NCBI GenBank assembly: GCA_025362495.1
Contig: JANYGI010000231.1
Location: forward strand, 1 to 64,000
Direction of reading: 5' to 3'
Length of the DNA stretch: 64,000 bases
From: Byssovorax sp.
Lineage (GTDB): Bacteria; Myxococcota_A; Polyangia; Polyangiales; Polyangiaceae
Position 1 is the stretch's first letter. Every line of letters begins with the position of its first letter. Positions 63,040-64,000 of this stretch are shown here, piece by piece. Made by a program: the position numbers and the translations under genes. The notes under the pieces are model-generated. The model made no database searches and had not been told where the DNA came from. It was given only the letters and a program-made list of their open reading frames with translations.

Positions 63040-64000
63040 ATGCGCACGCTCAGAGTTTCGATCATCGTTTGCGGGCTCCTCGCCACCGGCGTCGCGTCGG
63101 CGCAGACCGACCCCAAACCCGCCGGGGACGAGCCGGTGGTGCAGATGGACAACGTCGCCACGGGGCAGCCCGCGCCAAAGGCCGTCAGCGCTCCGGATAC
63201 GACGCCGACGCCCGCGAGCGATGCGCCGCCGCCGTCGGGGCGCCCCCTCGGCGGCGGCAGCCCGACGTCCACCGGCGGGGCGGCCGGGAGCAGCGATTGG
63301 AAATTGGAGTTCCATGGCTACCTGCGGGCGCCGATGCGCCTCGGCCTCGGCCACCGCGACAACCCCGCGGCGGGCCAGAGCGCCTCGACGGTGCACAACC
63401 CCGTCGTCCCCGACGATCAATACCTGGGCTGGCAGTACACCGGCGTCCAGTCGAAGGACTGGGCCGAGGCCTTCTTCTCGTACGGTAACTCGTGGGTCAA
63501 GGGCACCATTGGCCTGCTCGGATTCAATTTCTCGGACGCCTCGTGGCAGCAGGCCAGCGCCCAGTTTGGCATCGGCCAGGGGTGGCTGACGCTGACTCCC
63601 CACCTCGGCTACCAGAACGTGCGCTTCGAGGCCAAGGTCGGCAGCTTCTGGAGCAAGTACGGCACCGCAGGCAAGTACGACGCCGGCAAATACGACACGT
63701 TCCTCTTCGGCCGCACTCACACCATGGGCGAGACGGTGCGGATGGAGATCGACGTCGGCAAAATCACCCTCTGGGGCGAAGAGGGCTTCGGCGCCAAGCA
63801 GCCGGATCCCAACAAGTACAACAACGCGAAATTCACGCTGCTCGCCCACGGCCACGCCGGCGCGAGCTGGAACAAGACGCTCGAGCTCGGCGTCCACGTG
63901 CTCCACTCGTGGGCCAGCGAGGAAGATCGGGAGAACAGCAACATCACCGGGCTGCCCGACGGGAAGCTCACGGTAGCGGGCGCGGATTTCCGGGTGACGA
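63040..64000 (+). CDS. Outer-membrane protein, porin-like (partial, cut by window edge)
   Basis: Starts at the ATG at 63040 behind GAAGGAAGGG and stays open to the right edge (320 codons seen). Signal peptide VSIIVCGLLATGVASA/QTD. After a Pro/Gly/Ser linker the sequence is barrel-like with aromatic-rich strands (WKLEFHGYLRAPMRLGLG, SWVKGTIGLLGFNFSDASW, LTPHLGYQNVRFEAKVGSFWS, KITLWGEEGFGAKQPD). It follows the preceding gene by 54 bases in the same orientation. A sugar porin role is conceivable from context but unproven. Confidence 0.75.
   Translation, partial: MRTLRVSIIVCGLLATGVASAQTDPKPAGDEPVVQMDNVATGQPAPKAVSAPDTTPTPASDAPPPSGRPLGGGSPTSTGGAAGSSDWKLEFHGYLRAPMRLGLGHRDNPAAGQSASTVHNPVVPDDQYLGWQYTGVQSKDWAEAFFSYGNSWVKGTIGLLGFNFSDASWQQASAQFGIGQGWLTLTPHLGYQNVRFEAKVGSFWSKYGTAGKYDAGKYDTFLFGRTHTMGETVRMEIDVGKITLWGEEGFGAKQPDPNKYNNAKFTLLAHGHAGASWNKTLELGVHVLHSWASEEDRENSNITGLPDGKLTVAGADFRVT

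Overview
The window is about 70% G+C, gene dense, and reads like a chromosome segment from a Polyangiales (Sorangium/Polyangium/Minicystis-type) myxobacterium. The signs are Ser/Thr kinases fused to TPR or ATPase modules, lipoproteins with a lipobox followed by Gly/Ser/Ala-rich linkers, proline-rich outer-membrane proteins, ECF sigma factors next to kinases, and runs of the pentapeptide LTSNA. No rRNA, tRNA, transposase, phage gene or CRISPR array was recognised. The genus is inferred from style, not from a marker gene.

Layout. 1-6.0 kb: ECF sigma/anti-sigma pair, VanW-like protein with a small membrane protein, SH3-domain protein, an unlisted 55-residue metallothionein-like gene, a secreted barrel-like protein and a lipoprotein. 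6.0-8.4 kb: translationally coupled operon LOG-type phosphoribohydrolase / isoprenyl synthase / HAD hydrolase. 8.5-12.5 kb: LuxR-type HTH protein, SnoaL-like protein, YaeQ, rhomboid protease, and an RsbR-like STAS protein with a SpoIIAA-like companion. 12.6 kb: 26-bp tandem repeats. 12.9-14 kb: secreted alpha/beta hydrolase. 14-19.6 kb: Gld-like ABC operon (ATPase, permease, GldG-type auxiliary protein, DUF4340 protein). 19.8-24.7 kb: DUF3293 protein, lipoprotein, and a 1321-residue kinase-ATPase-TPR regulator. 24.8-27.6 kb: LTSNA-repeat lipoprotein and an OmpR/PhoR-type two-component system. 27.7-31 kb: proline-rich outer-membrane protein, thymidine phosphorylase, lipoprotein. 31-38 kb: ECF sigma factor, Cys-rich lipoprotein, kinase-TPR protein, and a 5'-truncated STAND/FGE gene. 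38-40.3 kb: lipoprotein, 21-bp minisatellite, Lys/Ala-tailed protein and a frameshifted remnant. 40.3-47.2 kb: GH26-type lipoprotein, esterase lipoprotein, beta-propeller lipoprotein, membrane phosphoesterase, CxxCH lipoprotein. 47.2-50.2 kb: a visibly lower-GC decay zone with a truncated FGE-like ORF, a metallopeptidase pseudogene and degenerate repeats. 50.2-57 kb: aldo/keto reductase, GH1 beta-glucosidase coupled to an MFS transporter, CBM3 lipoprotein and a large CxxCH lipoprotein. 57-64 kb: sugar-binding-domain histidine kinase overlapping a REC-GAF-GGDEF protein, a palindrome-bearing divergent promoter region, and two outer-membrane proteins, the last cut by the window edge.

Working together. 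The GH26, esterase, GH1, MFS and CBM3 genes look like a dispersed plant-polysaccharide toolkit. The 57-61 kb kinase/diguanylate cyclase pair could couple intracellular sugar sensing to cyclic-di-GMP. The 35.9-50 kb interval holds three decayed genes and several tandem repeats, so it appears to be a rearrangement-prone stretch.
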